From: Endothia cerciana
Taxonomy: Eukaryota; Ascomycota; Sordariomycetes; Diaporthales; Cryphonectriaceae
Length of the DNA: 64,000 bases
Assembly: GCA_026119935.1 (NCBI GenBank)
Contig: JALRMH010000032.1
Location: 372,001 to 436,000, forward strand
Reading direction: 5' to 3'
Part shown: piece after piece, positions 31,179 to 42,797 of the stretch
Layout: each line of letters starts with the position of its first letter
Position numbering within the stretch: position 1 is the first letter of the stretch
Position numbers and translations under genes: made by a program
The notes under the pieces: generated by a model
The model's database searches: none
Seen by the model: only the letters and a program-made list of their open reading frames with translations
Told to the model about the DNA's origin: nothing

Positions 31179-31956
31179 CTGAGCCAGTCCGAGATGGCCT
31201 CGACACTCTGGCCGCTGCGCAGACGGCGCATGATCTCCTCACAATGGTCATTGCGGGCGAGGGCGGAGAGGACGGACTCGGTGGAGCGCTGCTGGCGGCG
31301 GAGCTGTTCGATCTCGGTCCGCAGGTTCTCCTTGGACTGGCGCACGGGGACCTCGTAGACACACTCGACATCCTTTTGGGCCTTGCATCTCCCACACGGT
31401 CTCCCACCGTCGCACTGGCAGCCAGGTGGAATGGATTAGTGACACGATCACAAGAGAAGAACCTTCCCGCCCCTTCCCCCCCCCCCCCCCGCGGACGCGG
31501 CAGTGGTGCAGGCGAGGAGGGGCAGAGGATGCGTGTCTGCGCCGGCGGGGGGTTGGGGAGGAGGGTGTTGACGGTGGAAAAGGGGGCGGGGGTAAGCTGG
31601 CTGGAGGGGGAGGGCTGTTGTCAGGTCCTCACCTTTGCGCGCTTCTTGCGACACTCGGTACAGGCATTGGGGGTGACGACGCCCAGACCGCGGCGTCGCT
31701 TTGAGGACGTCACGGTGGGAATGGTGGAGTTTGTCACGTTGGGCGTGCCTGAGGTGGTGGAGGACGAGTCGGCCTGGGCAGGCGTCCCAGCAGTACTAGG
31801 TCGTGGCGGGGGAAAAGGTCCAACGGTGCCGGTGGTGGTGGTGGTGGTGGTGGTGGTGGTGGTAGACTGGTTCGGAGTCGAGTCAGATGTTGCTGAGTGC
31901 CCGTGGGAGGGAGGGGATTGTTGTCGTGGTGGGGAATCCTCATCCATTGGATCCAT
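28838..31956 (-). CDS. Zn2Cys6 transcriptional activator with polyQ and polyT tracts
   Basis: Five exons on the minus strand (31956-31633, 31414-30198, 30136-30018, 29953-29719, 29636-28838) give 897 aa with exact phase. The zinc cluster is ACTECRKKRAK + CDGGRPCGRCKAQKDVEC across the first intron. It is followed by a coiled-coil-like linker (SKENLRTEIEQLRRQQ) and GQSVEAISDWLS before 18 Gln. The middle homology region contains LLALGCRFSRQPS, EMGLHRVSG, FWGAFSLD-HAWSLATGSLP across an intron, and YYHFAILLLFRP. The last 80 residues are Gly/Pro/Ser-rich. The layout resembles regulators often labelled NirA-like in filamentous fungi, but I cannot name the target genes. It acts in the nucleus. The intact frame and conserved architecture suggest a functional gene. 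Confidence 0.9.
31124..31177 (-). repeat. (CAG)18 coding repeat, polyglutamine
   Basis: Eighteen perfect CTG units on the plus strand encode eighteen Gln in the activator, directly after SDWLSQ. A pure codon run is prone to length change. Confidence 0.95.
31829..31863 (-). repeat. (ACC)n coding repeat, polythreonine
   Basis: A run of GGT on the plus strand encodes eleven consecutive Thr near residue 35 of the activator, in a disordered Ser/Thr/Pro-rich N-terminus. Confidence 0.9.
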
Positions 31957-31959
31957 GCT

Positions 31960-31963
<4 letters not shown>

Positions 31964-31999
<36 letters not shown>
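31964..31999. repeat. (CT)n microsatellite in the activator 5' leader
   Basis: About eighteen CT units end just upstream of the activator start codon, probably in the 5' untranslated region. On the gene's strand they read GA. Confidence 0.9.
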
Positions 32000-32001
<2 letters not shown>

Positions 32002-32640
32002 AGCAGTGCCGTCGACGTGATGTCACGTCGAGTGGCGGGGGGGGGGGGGCAAAGAGGGCAGCCTCGGGTGGGTTTGACACTCAAAGGGGGCATGAGGCTA
32101 GCTGGCGGCGCAACCCGTCATGTTTGGTGGCGAGTGGTGTTCCCCTGTGGGCAGCGGGGCTGACGGCGTGCTGAGGCTCGAGGGGGAGCTTGGGACGTCC
32201 AGGGTGAGGATGTGGCGAGGAGGTTTTTGGGGGTCCTCGGTCGGCAGGTTTGTTGTGACGATGACGCTTTTGCCCTGGCTCCCCCGAAGCCTGCAGAAGC
32301 AAGCTGCAGCACACCTCTCCCAGGCCCTCGAATCCCTGCATACATACAAACGCAGCAAGGATCCTCGGGAGATGAGGGGCAGCAACCTGGCATATACTAC
32401 TACGCAGAGCTGCAGCCTGTCTCGGCAATAAGCCGGGACCGCGGTCGGGTAGGGCCAGCATTGGGCCAGGTGAGGCTGAGAGGAATGTATATGGGGATGT
32501 TTAATAATTGTCGAGGCCAGGGATGGAGAACACGGGCGGTTTTGGCAAGCCCAGCCGGGTGTCGGGTCGAGAGGGAGCAGCCAACCTTGGGTTGTACAGT
32601 ATTGTGCTTACCATGTAGTCTGAGAATCTCTGCAGGCTGT

Positions 32641-32740
32641 ATGTATTATGTATGTATGTATGTATGTACTATGTATGTACTATGTATGTATGTATGTATG
32701 TATGTATGTATGTATGTATGTATGTATGTATGTATGTACT
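32641..32740. repeat. (TATG)n tetranucleotide microsatellite, about 100 bp
   Basis: TATG units run with three interruptions (ATTATG, TACTATG twice), the second half being nearly pure. It is non-coding. Confidence 0.9.
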
Positions 32741-34723
32741 TGACCCCGTGACCGTCAGCCATATGCAGCGGGGGCGGTTCCACGTGCTGGTACGTAGTAC
32801 GTCTTGGTGGATGTGATTATTAGTGTCGGGGCATTACAAGGCAGGACGAAGGCAGCTGGCAGTGGCTGGGGTCAGCACAAGATGCATAGCATAGTAGCAG
32901 CAGCAAAACTTCTTCTTCTCCACTCCCCAGCCGCACCAGGCATTCCCTCACGCCTGGGCCAGGCGTGTGCCACCCCAGCCAAGACGTGGATCTCGGGTAG
33001 GGCATTTTTTAAGGTCGTGGCATGGTTTCTGGACGCCTCGTCCCAGGCTGGCAGGTCACATCAGGAGGAAAAGGAGCTGCGCATTCTAAGGGGAACCTCT
33101 GCCGTCCTCAGGTCAATACGACATGGCCCTACTATAGTACCCGCGGCATGCTTTTCCCTAACTGCCGCCACTACTACTCTTGAGCGCTGGTGGCAAAACT
33201 ATGAATCTAGACCCTCAAACCCCCCCCCCCCCTGACACGATCTCGTCTTTGGTGTAGCGCCTACGGATCCCTCCGCATCATCTACCCGAACCGGGGTACT
33301 ACGTACCACGGTGGCGCCCAAGGTAAGTATACATATCTGGAGGGCTGGCTCGGCAGGCCCCTGAAGTCCTGTGGTCAGCACCTGGTGTTTGCCGTGGTCA
33401 GGAGAAGAAGCTGTGCAGATGCGACTACAGCACCCGGGACTATTTTATGACGATACCTTGACCCAGTCGGGTGATCTACCTTGGGGCTGATCCTCAGGGT
33501 TAGGACTACAGCGGCCCGCCCCTCGCCACCCCCCAGGACGACGGCTATTACCGCTGCTGGGCCTGTTCATTTGTGCTTTTCATCCTCTGGAGATTTCGTC
33601 CCAAAACCCACAGCAAAAGAACAGGCCCCTGAGCTGGGGGCAGGCCTCAGGAAGCCCGCCTCGCCTAATGTACATGATTCCACCTAACACCCCTATAGCT
33701 GCCGCTCCTGGATGCAGCTCGAAGCGGTTGGGGTCCTTCCTGGCCTCTTGGCGGGCGCATTGCAATCCCCGGGGTGAGTTATAGTCTCAGATTGTCATCA
33801 TAGGAACTATATGGACACTTGAGAAAAAAAAAAAAGGACCTACACATCACCCCTGTCCAAGATATCCGAGGTAAAAGGGTATGTATGCCAGATAGTCAAC
33901 TGCTCTCAATTGCTCTCAATTGCTCTCAATTCATATCCTCATTATCACTGTCACAAAATAAATCCTCAGTCCACGGATGGTGGGACCACCCTCCCTCTTT
34001 TCTTTAATAAGAGTCCTTTTTCTAAAGAAGGCCTGACCAGGCGGCTGCTGTACCCGGAGCCTTTGCTCCGCCTGGTCTCTGCTCCCTCCCTTGCATGACC
34101 GTTGCACAGCTCCATTATCTCTTCCGAGTCCTGGCCAACTTCCCCTTCCGTAGTAGATACGGTGTCTTCCTCATTAGGTGTCTCTCGTCTCTTGTTTCTA
34201 AGCCCTGGCTTTCATGATCCTGTCCCCCGAGAGATCCCTGGCTATCGGTATCGCCGTAGGTAAGAGGTGATGCTTGCCGTTGGGTGTCTGTCACGGTTGG
34301 GGACTGGGGAAGCCGAGGTTGGGAGGGTTCTGGCTCTGCCAGCTCTCTCGAGGGTGAGGTGGAGCGCGAGCAGTTCACGTAAACCCCCTGACGGGTCCCC
34401 CCCGGGGCCTCGTCCTCCTCCTCCCAACTTCTTCGTGCCGGGTGTGTGTACTCGGCATCCAATCAAGGCACGGTGGGAGAAAAAAAAAAGCAAAAAAAGA
34501 GAGGACCAAAGCGACGGAGGGATGGTTGATATTCGAAATGATTGTGGAGCTGGAGGGCATGAGAACCCTCTCAACGTTGGACGACGAATATTTCAGCCTA
34601 ATCCGCTCGTGAGTCCCCCTCCCCTCTTCCTCTCCTGTCTCCCCTCGTTGCCGGTCTCTCGGGCTTGTCGATGCGATTGTTGTCTTGGGTGAGACTCGGC
34701 CGGGGTGGTCACGATCTCGGTCT

Positions 34724-35378
34724 TCACCTCGCGGCCCTGGTGAAGAGGTCGAGTGTCTTCTTCATGACGGCCTGGCCGGGGTGTTCGTTGCGGACAACGT
34801 CGTCATCCTGCAGCTACGCCTTGGGAAGACATCATCAATAAGAGGGTTCAGAGGGGCGTAAAAGATGTGGGCGGGGCTTACCTCGGGGTAGGAGCGGGTC
34901 TCATGAGACAGGAACTGGGTGATGCCCTCCATGACCCGGGACGACACGTCCGGGAGGGACCGCGCCTGGTGCGAGAAGAAATCGAGGATGTTGTCGACGA
35001 CGTCAAGGTGGGGGCCACCGTTCTGCGTGGGCGTGTTAGCGAACGGCCGGCCGGCCAGCCCAGCGGGGGTAGCAAAAGGGGGGGTGGGCGTGAGGGGGAG
35101 TGAAGGCTCACATGACGGCCGTGAGGACCATGAGGATGCCTCTCGTCGTGGTGGTGGTCATGGTCATGGGGCTCCCTCGCGTCGTGGTGTCCGTGGTGCC
35201 CGTGGTCCCGCTCGTAGTAGTTCTTCGAACCGTGGCGCCACTCCGGAGCACCACTCAGCGCCACGATGTCCGAGTACTGGAGCTCACGAGCGACGACGGC
35301 GTCGTGCCCGTGAGGGGACGGGACGGGACGGGCGGAGGCCACGGCGGCCAGGAGGACGATGAGGGCCTGGGAACGCAT
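34724..35378 (-). CDS. Secreted histidine-rich protein
   Basis: Three exons on the minus strand start at 35378 and end at TGA 34726-34724. The first encodes a signal peptide (MRSQALIVLLAAVASARP) and an extreme His-rich stretch with about 17 His in 35 residues (DHGHHGHHDAREPHDHDHHH and on). After a gtgagc intron comes NGGPHLDVVDNILDFFSHQ and SRVMEGITQFLSHETRSYPE. After a second intron comes DDDVVRNEHPGQAVMKKTLD to the end. The mature protein is about 130 aa with no cysteine cluster. His-rich secreted proteins often bind zinc, copper or nickel. No named family is recognised. The amphipathic C-terminal half looks like an ordered domain. Confidence 0.75.
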
Positions 35379-37578
35379 CTTCCTGAAGGGGGGGGGTATT
35401 TTTTTTGTTGTTGGTTTAGTGGTGGTGGTAGGGGGAATTACAAAAAAGGAGGTATGAATCAATGGGGTTGTGTATAGAAGGCGAGAACGCTAATGCATTA
35501 ATTAGGTTGGTGACTGAACGAGTGACTCAAGGAATGACTGCAGGCAGAGACCTGATCAGATCAGAATGGAACTACAGATCGATCACAGGTGCTCTGAGGG
35601 ATTAAGCAGTATGAGGAGGACGATATCATCTTGGCTGACGGCAGGGGGCCTTCTGAGTCCTTATACTCGACCCGGGCGCGATGCTTTTTCCCTCGAGGAC
35701 ATACGGGCGACACGATGGTACAGTCAGTGATGCGCAGGTCAGCCCGACATGGATGGGGATCCGTATTCCCAAATGCTCCCTCGCCCGAAGGGGCTGCCGT
35801 GATCAGCAGTCCGCTGTCGAGGTGTGAGCCACCAGTCCCTCTCGATCGTGGCCCTGCCCGGCCTAGGCCAGCGGTGACCCGCTCGGTCCAGCCAGACCAC
35901 CGCCATCCCCATGGACCGCATGGCGACCAGCATGGGCGCTCTTGATTAGGACACCCTGCAGCGGCGGGTGACGCGATGGTGGGTTTACAGACCCCAGTTG
36001 CCCTCATTCCGTTATTTCTGACGGCCTCGCCATCTGTGCACGCCCGGCACCCATTGGGAACAAGGGTGGCGCCTGTATGGCCCTGGCTGACTCGCACCCC
36101 GGGATGACAACAACCTTATTCTCAAAAAGTGAGCTTATTACTGGGCCTTGAGGAACCCACACAGCAGGATGGTTACATACCGCAGTAGCACCATAGTAGC
36201 ACCGGCAGAGCTCGCCCTGGTGTTCCTCAGCCTCGTTCTCTCATTTCGCTTCAGCTGCGTCCTGCCCGTGGGCTAATTCAGGTACCATTCCACCCGGCCT
36301 TACCGATTCTGTCGAGCCCTTTTTTTTTCTCTTTTTTCTTTTTTCCCCTTCGAAGGGGTCCACCGTCACTAGAGCAAAATCAGACAGTTAACCTTCAGCA
36401 GTTCACTAAAAAAAGGTACCACCTCAGCCACGCTGCTACGGTTCAAAACAGCCTACTAGTAAGCGGTGCCAGACCGTTAAACCTTGAAAGCCCCCAGACC
36501 TGCCGGCCAGTCTCCGCAGGGCTGAGCCAAGCATACGGATAGACAACGGTACATCAGAACCCCCCGCCGCGCGAGGGTCCCTAGTTCTCCTCGAAGGCCA
36601 GCAAACCACCAAGACGTTCATGTGGAGAGGGTCCAAGAGTTTATACTATGTAGCCGTTGATGCTTAGCAGTGCAGATCACAGGACTTCGGATGACCACCG
36701 TTTCGTATTGTGGGAACAAACAGATTCTGAGTTCTGTCGCTCGCTCCTGATCAGGCAGGCTGCGTAGGAGTTGTCCCCACGAGCTCACGGCAAGCATAAC
36801 CGTGACCCTTGCGTGGCGCGCGCGCGCGCGCTCACCTTTAGAGAGAAGTGCTTCACTCTGTCAGAAATTAACATTTGTGGATATCATCGCCCCGACCTAC
36901 TCGCATGACACCTCCTTGCCTATCCCGTGTCCTATGACAAACCGACCGCTTGAAGAAGAGACAAGAGAGGATAGATGAACCGTTGCCACCCCCCCCCCCC
37001 TTGGCCCAAACACGAGCCCCTGATTTGCAAAAGCACAATGCGAAAATTTGTCCTTGACGCTGAACTCCGCCCCTCATACCATGATTCAGTCCCCATGTTG
37101 TCCTTGACCGATCAGACCTGGTCCTTGGCCACAAACACTATGTATGTAACGAACAATCCAACCTGGGACGAGCACCAGAGATTTCGGCACATTAGAAGCA
37201 CGGGCTCACCAGATCCGCCTTCTGACCCGGCGCTGCGGGCTGACACCAACTTAATACCGCCTGATGGGTGTGAGGTCGCTCTCAGTGTGGTCCCTCAACC
37301 ATAAGTATTGCATGGCCGCCGCTCTGTTCGCTGTTTTCCGACGGTCACCTTCCAGCTGCCTTCCTAACTAGTTACTAATACCGGCGGTGCCCCTGTTCCG
37401 AAGTGTCGGCACGAAAACTGTCACTATCCTCGATAAGGCTAAATGATAGCCGGAACAAGCTTGGCGTGGACGCTGGGTCTACAGCTCTGGACTTCGTATT
37501 TCTGCAAGATAGTCTGCCCTAGCGCTCCCCAGGGAATTGGTTTCATTGGAGCGCCTCGCTCCCATCCCTCGCCACGGC
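35379..37578. other. Intergenic region
   Basis: There is no gene I can support in about 2.2 kb. A (GC)n run of about 15 bases lies at 36818-36832, a T-rich stretch at 36320-36345 and a C run near 36990-37000. Frames present are short and have no motif. Confidence 0.4.
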
Positions 37579-39153
37579 CTACCAGTCTTTGTATGGGCTT
37601 CGCTTGGAAGGGCTCCTGCTGCGATCACCCTTACTAGGGCTCCTCCTCGACGGCGTTCGGGGCGGCGGGAGCAGTCTCGGGTCAGGCGAAGCATCCGTGT
37701 CTGTGTCATCCTGGAAGATCGCACGTCTGATATGCTTGGGTGTGTGGCCGATCGGGGCAAAGATGTAGGCCTGATCAGGCTTGTGAGGTGTCATGGGGAA
37801 GCTCACGGCAGGGTGTGAGGGCTGTGGGTCGCCGGGACGCTGTTGGTTATAGTGCCGTACATGCTGGCGGAACTTGCTGAAAGCCATGTTGTTGGCAAGC
37901 ACCAGGACTACGGCAAAGATGAGGATGACGGTCTGCAGAAGGATGAGTTCCAAGTCTCTTGGCGCATGACACATCAAGGTGCCCCTGGAGGAGAACTCAC
38001 AATAGACTTCCAGGACAGGCGCGTGGTGAACTCATTGATGATATCGGCAAGGTGGCTGACCGAAGCCTTGACGCCCGCGACGCTGTTGGGGTCTTGGCTC
38101 ATGCACTGGTCCCACTCATTGCAGAGATGCTCGACCGCTGGAACCCTCTCGGAGATGGGGCTGCACTTGTTCGCCGCGTACTGCTTACTGCAGAACTCGA
38201 TCTCGGCGAGCAGATTCAGCTTGGCCTTCTCCGAAGAGTAGATGACCTCGCCTCGCACAGCCGAGACGATGCCCCAGGCCGTCCACAGCAACAAGCCGCC
38301 AAGAGACGAGTTGACGAAGACCTGTAGGTACCAGGAGAAGATGATGGGGGCCTCTGGGTTCGAGGAGATGGTGCTCAGGATGTAGTACAGCCAGCCCATG
38401 TCCTCTCTGGGCTTGCTGCGCTTGCCTCTAGTGTTGTCGTATCCCTCGAAGTCGCTGTCGTCCTCGTCGCACCCGCCCGGTAGACGCGTTCGCGTGCTGC
38501 CGATGTCCCTGTCTCTGCTGTTGCGCGCCCTCTTGCGCACCCGGTCGGCGGGAAAGCCAATGCCTGTCGCACGCGGTAGGGGGCCCTTTCCTGACCTCCT
38601 CACGAGGGCCGTGTTGCGCGCGGGTTGTTCGGGGGTGGACAAGCTGGGGCTGTCCAGGATGTCTGACCGTTCGGCTTCGGGCGTATCTTGGACCTCCGAA
38701 GCCTCGGTCATAGCGGGGCTGTCATCCATGTCCATCTCCGCGAAGCGATTCGTCTGGGGTGTCGAGAACGCCGGGTTCGTGAAGGTCGGGTTTCGAAAGG
38801 CCGGGGCTGTACTCGTCCTCTGTAGGTTTGGACTGAAGATTGACCTTGAAGGGGCGGCAGCGATGGATTGTCTGAGCGGGCTGGCCTGTCTTGCCGCGGC
38901 GCTGAAGGGGTTTGGCAGCGAAGCCGTGGAGGATGATGATGATGATGATGAGGTTTGAGCTGCACGGCACAGACGGATTAGCATCCGGGCATTGAGGAAG
39001 GTCCGCCGCGCGGCCAATGGCGCAAGCAGAGGTGGAGGACAGACCTGTGTTGCCTTGCGGATGTATCTGCGCGAATGGGCTCGTCGCATCAACCTCGCCA
39101 CGGCCATTCTCCCATTCCCAGTCCATATGACCAAAATGCGCCCGCCGCTCCAT
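37579..39153 (-). CDS. BRL1: Brl1/Brr6-type nuclear envelope protein
   Basis: Three exons (39153-39045, 38959-38001, 37932-37579) give about 473 aa. The N-terminus MERRAHFGHMDWEW is typical of fungal homologues. A long disordered Ser/Pro-rich part follows, with a basic KRARNSRDRD segment. The conserved C-terminal domain has a first membrane segment (IFSWYLQVFVNSSLGGLLLW), the four-cysteine lumenal loop (EFCSKQYAANKC ... EHLCNEWDQC) and a second membrane segment (TVILIFAVVLVLANNMAF) after the last intron. A Ser/Arg/Pro-rich tail ends it. Brl1/Brr6 sit in the nuclear envelope and act in nuclear pore assembly and lipid homeostasis, and the cysteines form disulfides. The choice between Brl1 and Brr6 is not made by sequence here. 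The gene is head-to-head with IWS1. Confidence 0.85.
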
Positions 39154-39747
39154 TATCCTGAAAGTCGGGGAAACGGAGGTGACGCAGGAGATCGACGTGG
39201 GTTGTGGCCACGGCGAGGAAAAGCGCAGAGTGAGAAGCTGGGCTGGAGAGGTAAGAAGCTATGAATGCTGTGGAGAGGGTTGAAGCTTGTGACGGCGAAG
39301 CTTGTGACGGCGAGGCCTGCGGGCACAGACAGACTCAGACCAGGAAAATGGAAATCAACAAACAACAGTCAAAGTCATGCAAGGGGCGACGACGACTTTT
39401 GCCTGCCGTGCAGCTTGCCTGCGGAGCAAGAACCCCTGACCCCTGTCCTGTCCTGTCTCGTGCTGGGCCCCAGCTGCATGCTGACGCTCGGACCAGGCTT
39501 GGACTCTGAGCCTCCAGCCTTTCTTTCCACTTGGAACTCGCCAAAGGAGAAACACCATCTCTTGTCAACTAACTGCCTTGCACCCCCACCAACATCACCA
39601 GAGTCCCGTCCTGTCGACCCAAACCTGCTTGAAGCATCACCTCACAGGATTCTTCCCGTCCCATCCTCGTCGAGACATCCTCAAAAACCCCCCAGTGCCA
39701 TTCTGCCCAGCTTCCTCCGCTGCCTTCCACCCACACCGCGCGCAGAC
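39154..39747. promoter_or_regulatory. Divergent promoter of Brl1/Brr6 and IWS1
   Basis: The 594-bp gap between two divergent ATGs contains a near-perfect 15-bp direct duplication with AGCTTGTGACGGCGA (about 39284-39313) and a CT/CA-rich leader before IWS1. An open frame runs through the leader in frame with IWS1 from 39265, but the family-typical start is the ATG at 39748. Confidence 0.6.
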
Positions 39748-41310
39748 ATGTCTGACGTCGAGGACAACGAACACCCTGCCTCGCCTGCGCGCGATGCCCC
39801 TCCCGCGGTTGATGACTCTCCCATGGACTCGCCCGCGTCTGACAACGACAATGCAGACGATGCGGACGCCGCGTCCGACCGGGACTCAGACCAGCTGTCC
39901 GAGGTGGACGCTGGCGACTTCGAGGACTACGACCCGACGAAGGCCAGGATCGAGACGCGCCCCGTCGAGATCGACGAGGACGTCGCCAAGAGCCTCAAAG
40001 CCACCAAGCGCAAGCGTGCCGAGGGCGGCGTTGCGCGGAAGCCCAAGGAGGGCCGCCGCCAGAAGAAGCGCCGCACCGATGGGGACGACGAGGTCAGCGC
40101 CGCGGAGGGAACCATCATCGAGGGCAAGAGGCGGCGCGCAGGAGGCGAGGGGGGCGCTGGCGGTGAGAAGAAGGGCAGGGCGAGGTCGTCGGCCAAGGCG
40201 TCGCCCCAGCCCGAGAATGAGGAGGACCTGACGCCTGAGCAGAGGAGGGCGAGGGCCATCGAGAAGGCGATGGATGCGGCCTTGAAAGCGAAGCCCAACA
40301 AGAGGCGCAGCAAGAAGGACGATATTGTATGTCACACACACACACACACACAAGAAGAAGAAGAAAAAAAGAAAAAAAACCAACCACGCATTTTCATATT
40401 GAACTACAGTCGCTGACATCCTGGTACAGGATCTTGAGGAGGAACTCGACGAGCTCATCGCCGACATCAAGCTCAGGATGGAATACGCCTGCGAGAATGA
40501 TAACGATGCCGTCAGCAGCCATCAGCCCGCACTCCAGAAGGTCAAGCTCCTGCCCGAGGTGATGACCCTCCTCAACCGGCAGAACATCCAGCACGCGATC
40601 CTCGACCCGGAGACAAACTTCCTGCAGGCCGTCAAGTACTTTCTGGAGCCGCTGCAGGCCGACGGCAGCCTGCCGGCGTACAACGTCCAGCGCGAGATCT
40701 TCACGGCCCTCACCCGCCTGCCGATCGAGAAGGAGGCCCTGCTGTCGAGTGGTATCGGCAAGGTTGTCCTCTTCTACACCAAGACGAAGCGCGCGCAGCC
40801 CGAGATCAAGCGCATGGCAGAGCGACTGATGGGCGAGTGGAGCCGGCCGATCCTGAAGAGGACGGATGACTACAGGAAGAGGATGATCGATACACGCGTG
40901 GTGGACACCAGGTATGCCCTCCCCTTCCGCCAGCCCTCCAAAGAGCCCAACGCCCTTTGATGATATCAATGAGCTAAAGCCTGCTCAGCACCCTCAAAAC
41001 CTCCGGCGCACGCCCGTCCCAGCTCCCCTCCTCGCAATCCTCCCTTCTCGCCCACCGGCCCTCCGCCTCCCAGCCCCGCGGGGCCGTCTCCTCCGTCTCC
41101 GCCAAGCTCGCCGAGCAGCGCGCCAAGGCCCTGATGCCCGTGCGCACGAACCCAAACCGCGCGCGGCCCATGACCGACCGGTCCTCCTACACCGTGGCCC
41201 CCGTGAGCAACATGAGCGGCGCCAGCGGCAGGACGGACCACCGGCCCGTGGGTGCCGCCGGCATCGAGGCGTTCAGGAGGATGACGCAGAAGGGGAAGAA
41301 ACGGGGCTAG
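39748..41310 (+). CDS. IWS1: Transcription elongation factor IWS1/Spn1
   Basis: Three exons (39748-40326, 40430-40911, 40989-41310). The N-terminal half is acidic and basic disordered sequence starting MSDVEDNEHPASPARD, with a YDPTKARIETRPVEIDEDV motif and several Lys/Arg clusters as nuclear signals. The TFIIS N-terminal (LW) domain follows: DLEEELDELIADIKLRMEYA, LLPEVMTLLNRQNIQHAILD, FLEPLQADGSLPAYNVQREI, LSSGIGKVVLFYTK. The C-terminus has LAEQRAKALMP and SSYTVAPVSN, typical of IWS1. The protein binds Spt6 and RNA polymerase II and is essential in yeasts. The first intron contains a CA microsatellite. It converges with SRPK. Confidence 0.92.
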
Positions 41311-41410
41311 GGGCCCAAGTAACTTCAAAGGCGGAGAGGCACGGTGGCGTCCGGCGAGGACGAAGACGGGGACGGTTTTATTCTATGTGGATGGGGAACG
41401 CCTTGTCTTT

Positions 41411-41441
<31 letters not shown>

Positions 41442-42797
41442 TCTTTCCCCTCTTAGGGCCGTTGGGTGGGCAGCCGCGCCAGGCGGTCCCGGTCCAGCCA
41501 TACCCTTCAGCCTTCCGGGAAGCTGATGATGCAGAAGCAGAAACCAATCCAAGGAGGATTCCTTCCGTGCATGTGATACCGGGGAATCCACGACGGGCAC
41601 CCAGCTGTACTAATATCAATTAGGGAGGGATGCATGATGATGATCCCAACTCCCCTACTTCATCATATCATGACCAGGAAGTCAGTCCACTGCACATCCA
41701 AGAGAGGAAAAAAAAAAAAGGGTTTTTGGGGGAGGAGGGGGAGGGAGGGGACGACACTGGCTGGGCTGATAGGAAGGGGGGAACAAACAGACTTTACACG
41801 CAACAAGAGGCGCGCCCCAGCCCTTGGGGGCCGGGCAAGCATGGGCGAGGGGTGGTGGTGGTGGGACCAATGCACCCAACCAGACACAGAATATCATAGA
41901 TTGACATGAACAATCCTCCCCTGTCCGAGTTATGTATTTCGGCTTTGGTGAAGAGGCACACACTGCATGTTTTGGGGGGGGGGGGGGATTCAGGGATCAT
42001 GCCCTGCCCCTTGGTTCTCCGGTCTGGGAGAAGTGCAACTCTTGTATGCCGCCCAGCATCATCGGGTAACACTCATTGCTCTATTTAGGATCCATGGAAG
42101 GGGGTGTTTGGGCCTGCAGCTGAGTTGTCATGCAGAACTGCATCTCCTCATAGCAGTAAGCAGGGGCCGTCACATCTCATCCTTGACAAGCAGCACACAC
42201 ACAATAGGGATTTGTCTGTTTGCATATGTACTAGTGTGTACTCATTGACATTGTTTAGCTGTAGTCTGTTCGTCATGAAAGCTCGTCAGCGCCACCCCTT
42301 CCATGAGGAGGTCCCAAGCAGGCAGAAGTTCACACCCCTCCCGTCTTCCTCTCCGGTACCAAAACCCTGAGCTCTTGCTTTACCTTTCTTCGCACTTTGC
42401 TCTACCACAACACATGTTGCAGACGGCAGGTCACTCCCGTGTTGCCCTGCTCATCTTCCCACCCGTAACTTCGTCTTTTTGTCGGTCCTCCCAGGTGAGA
42501 AGCACATTGAGTGCACCATCAGGTATTAGTTCCTCTTGCCAGTGCCAGTGCCACCTCCGCTCCCAGCTCTCGTCTGTACCCCACAAGACACTCTCAGTCG
42601 TACTGCCACCCTGGAGCCACCCACCAGGCCTCCAACTGCTACTGCCGCTCTGGCTTCGGCGGCGTGGTCCGCCGTGCATCACTCTCGCTGGCCCTCCGCC
42701 TGCTCTTGTCAGCGGGACCCCGACCCGTCCTGTCCAGATCCCACACCGACTCGTCCGAGCACCTGGGCGTGGATGTCCAGTTCAATGCAGACTCACT
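41311..42797. other. Convergent intergenic region between IWS1 and SRPK
   Basis: It holds both 3' untranslated regions. A (TTC)n stretch of about 36 bp lies at 41408-41442, an A run at 41709-41719, a G run at 41972-41986, and GGT repeats near 41850. No additional gene is supported. Confidence 0.5.

Larger units (their letters stand above)
31957..34723. other. Long upstream region of the activator
   Basis: Apart from the CT and ATGT microsatellites and G/C runs (about 32038-32050 and 33221-33232), there is no gene with a recognisable motif. Frames at 32081-32461 minus and 34115-34462 minus are Ser/Pro-rich and probably spurious. A length over 2.5 kb fits the large regulatory 5' regions of fungal developmental or metabolic regulators. 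Confidence 0.4.

Noticed and set aside
30896..32020. 374-codon plus-strand frame
   Set aside because: Shadow of the activator through its CTG and GGT repeats.
37974..39134. Single-exon start of Brl1/Brr6 at 39134 (MVIWTGNGRM)
   Set aside because: The frame from 39153 (MERRAHFGHMDWEW) joined by an intron matches the family N-terminus. The 39134 frame is intron read-through.
39265..39747. N-terminal extension of IWS1 by the open frame from 39265
   Set aside because: The extension is Ser/Pro low-complexity leader. The Met at 39748 (MSDVEDNE) fits the family start.
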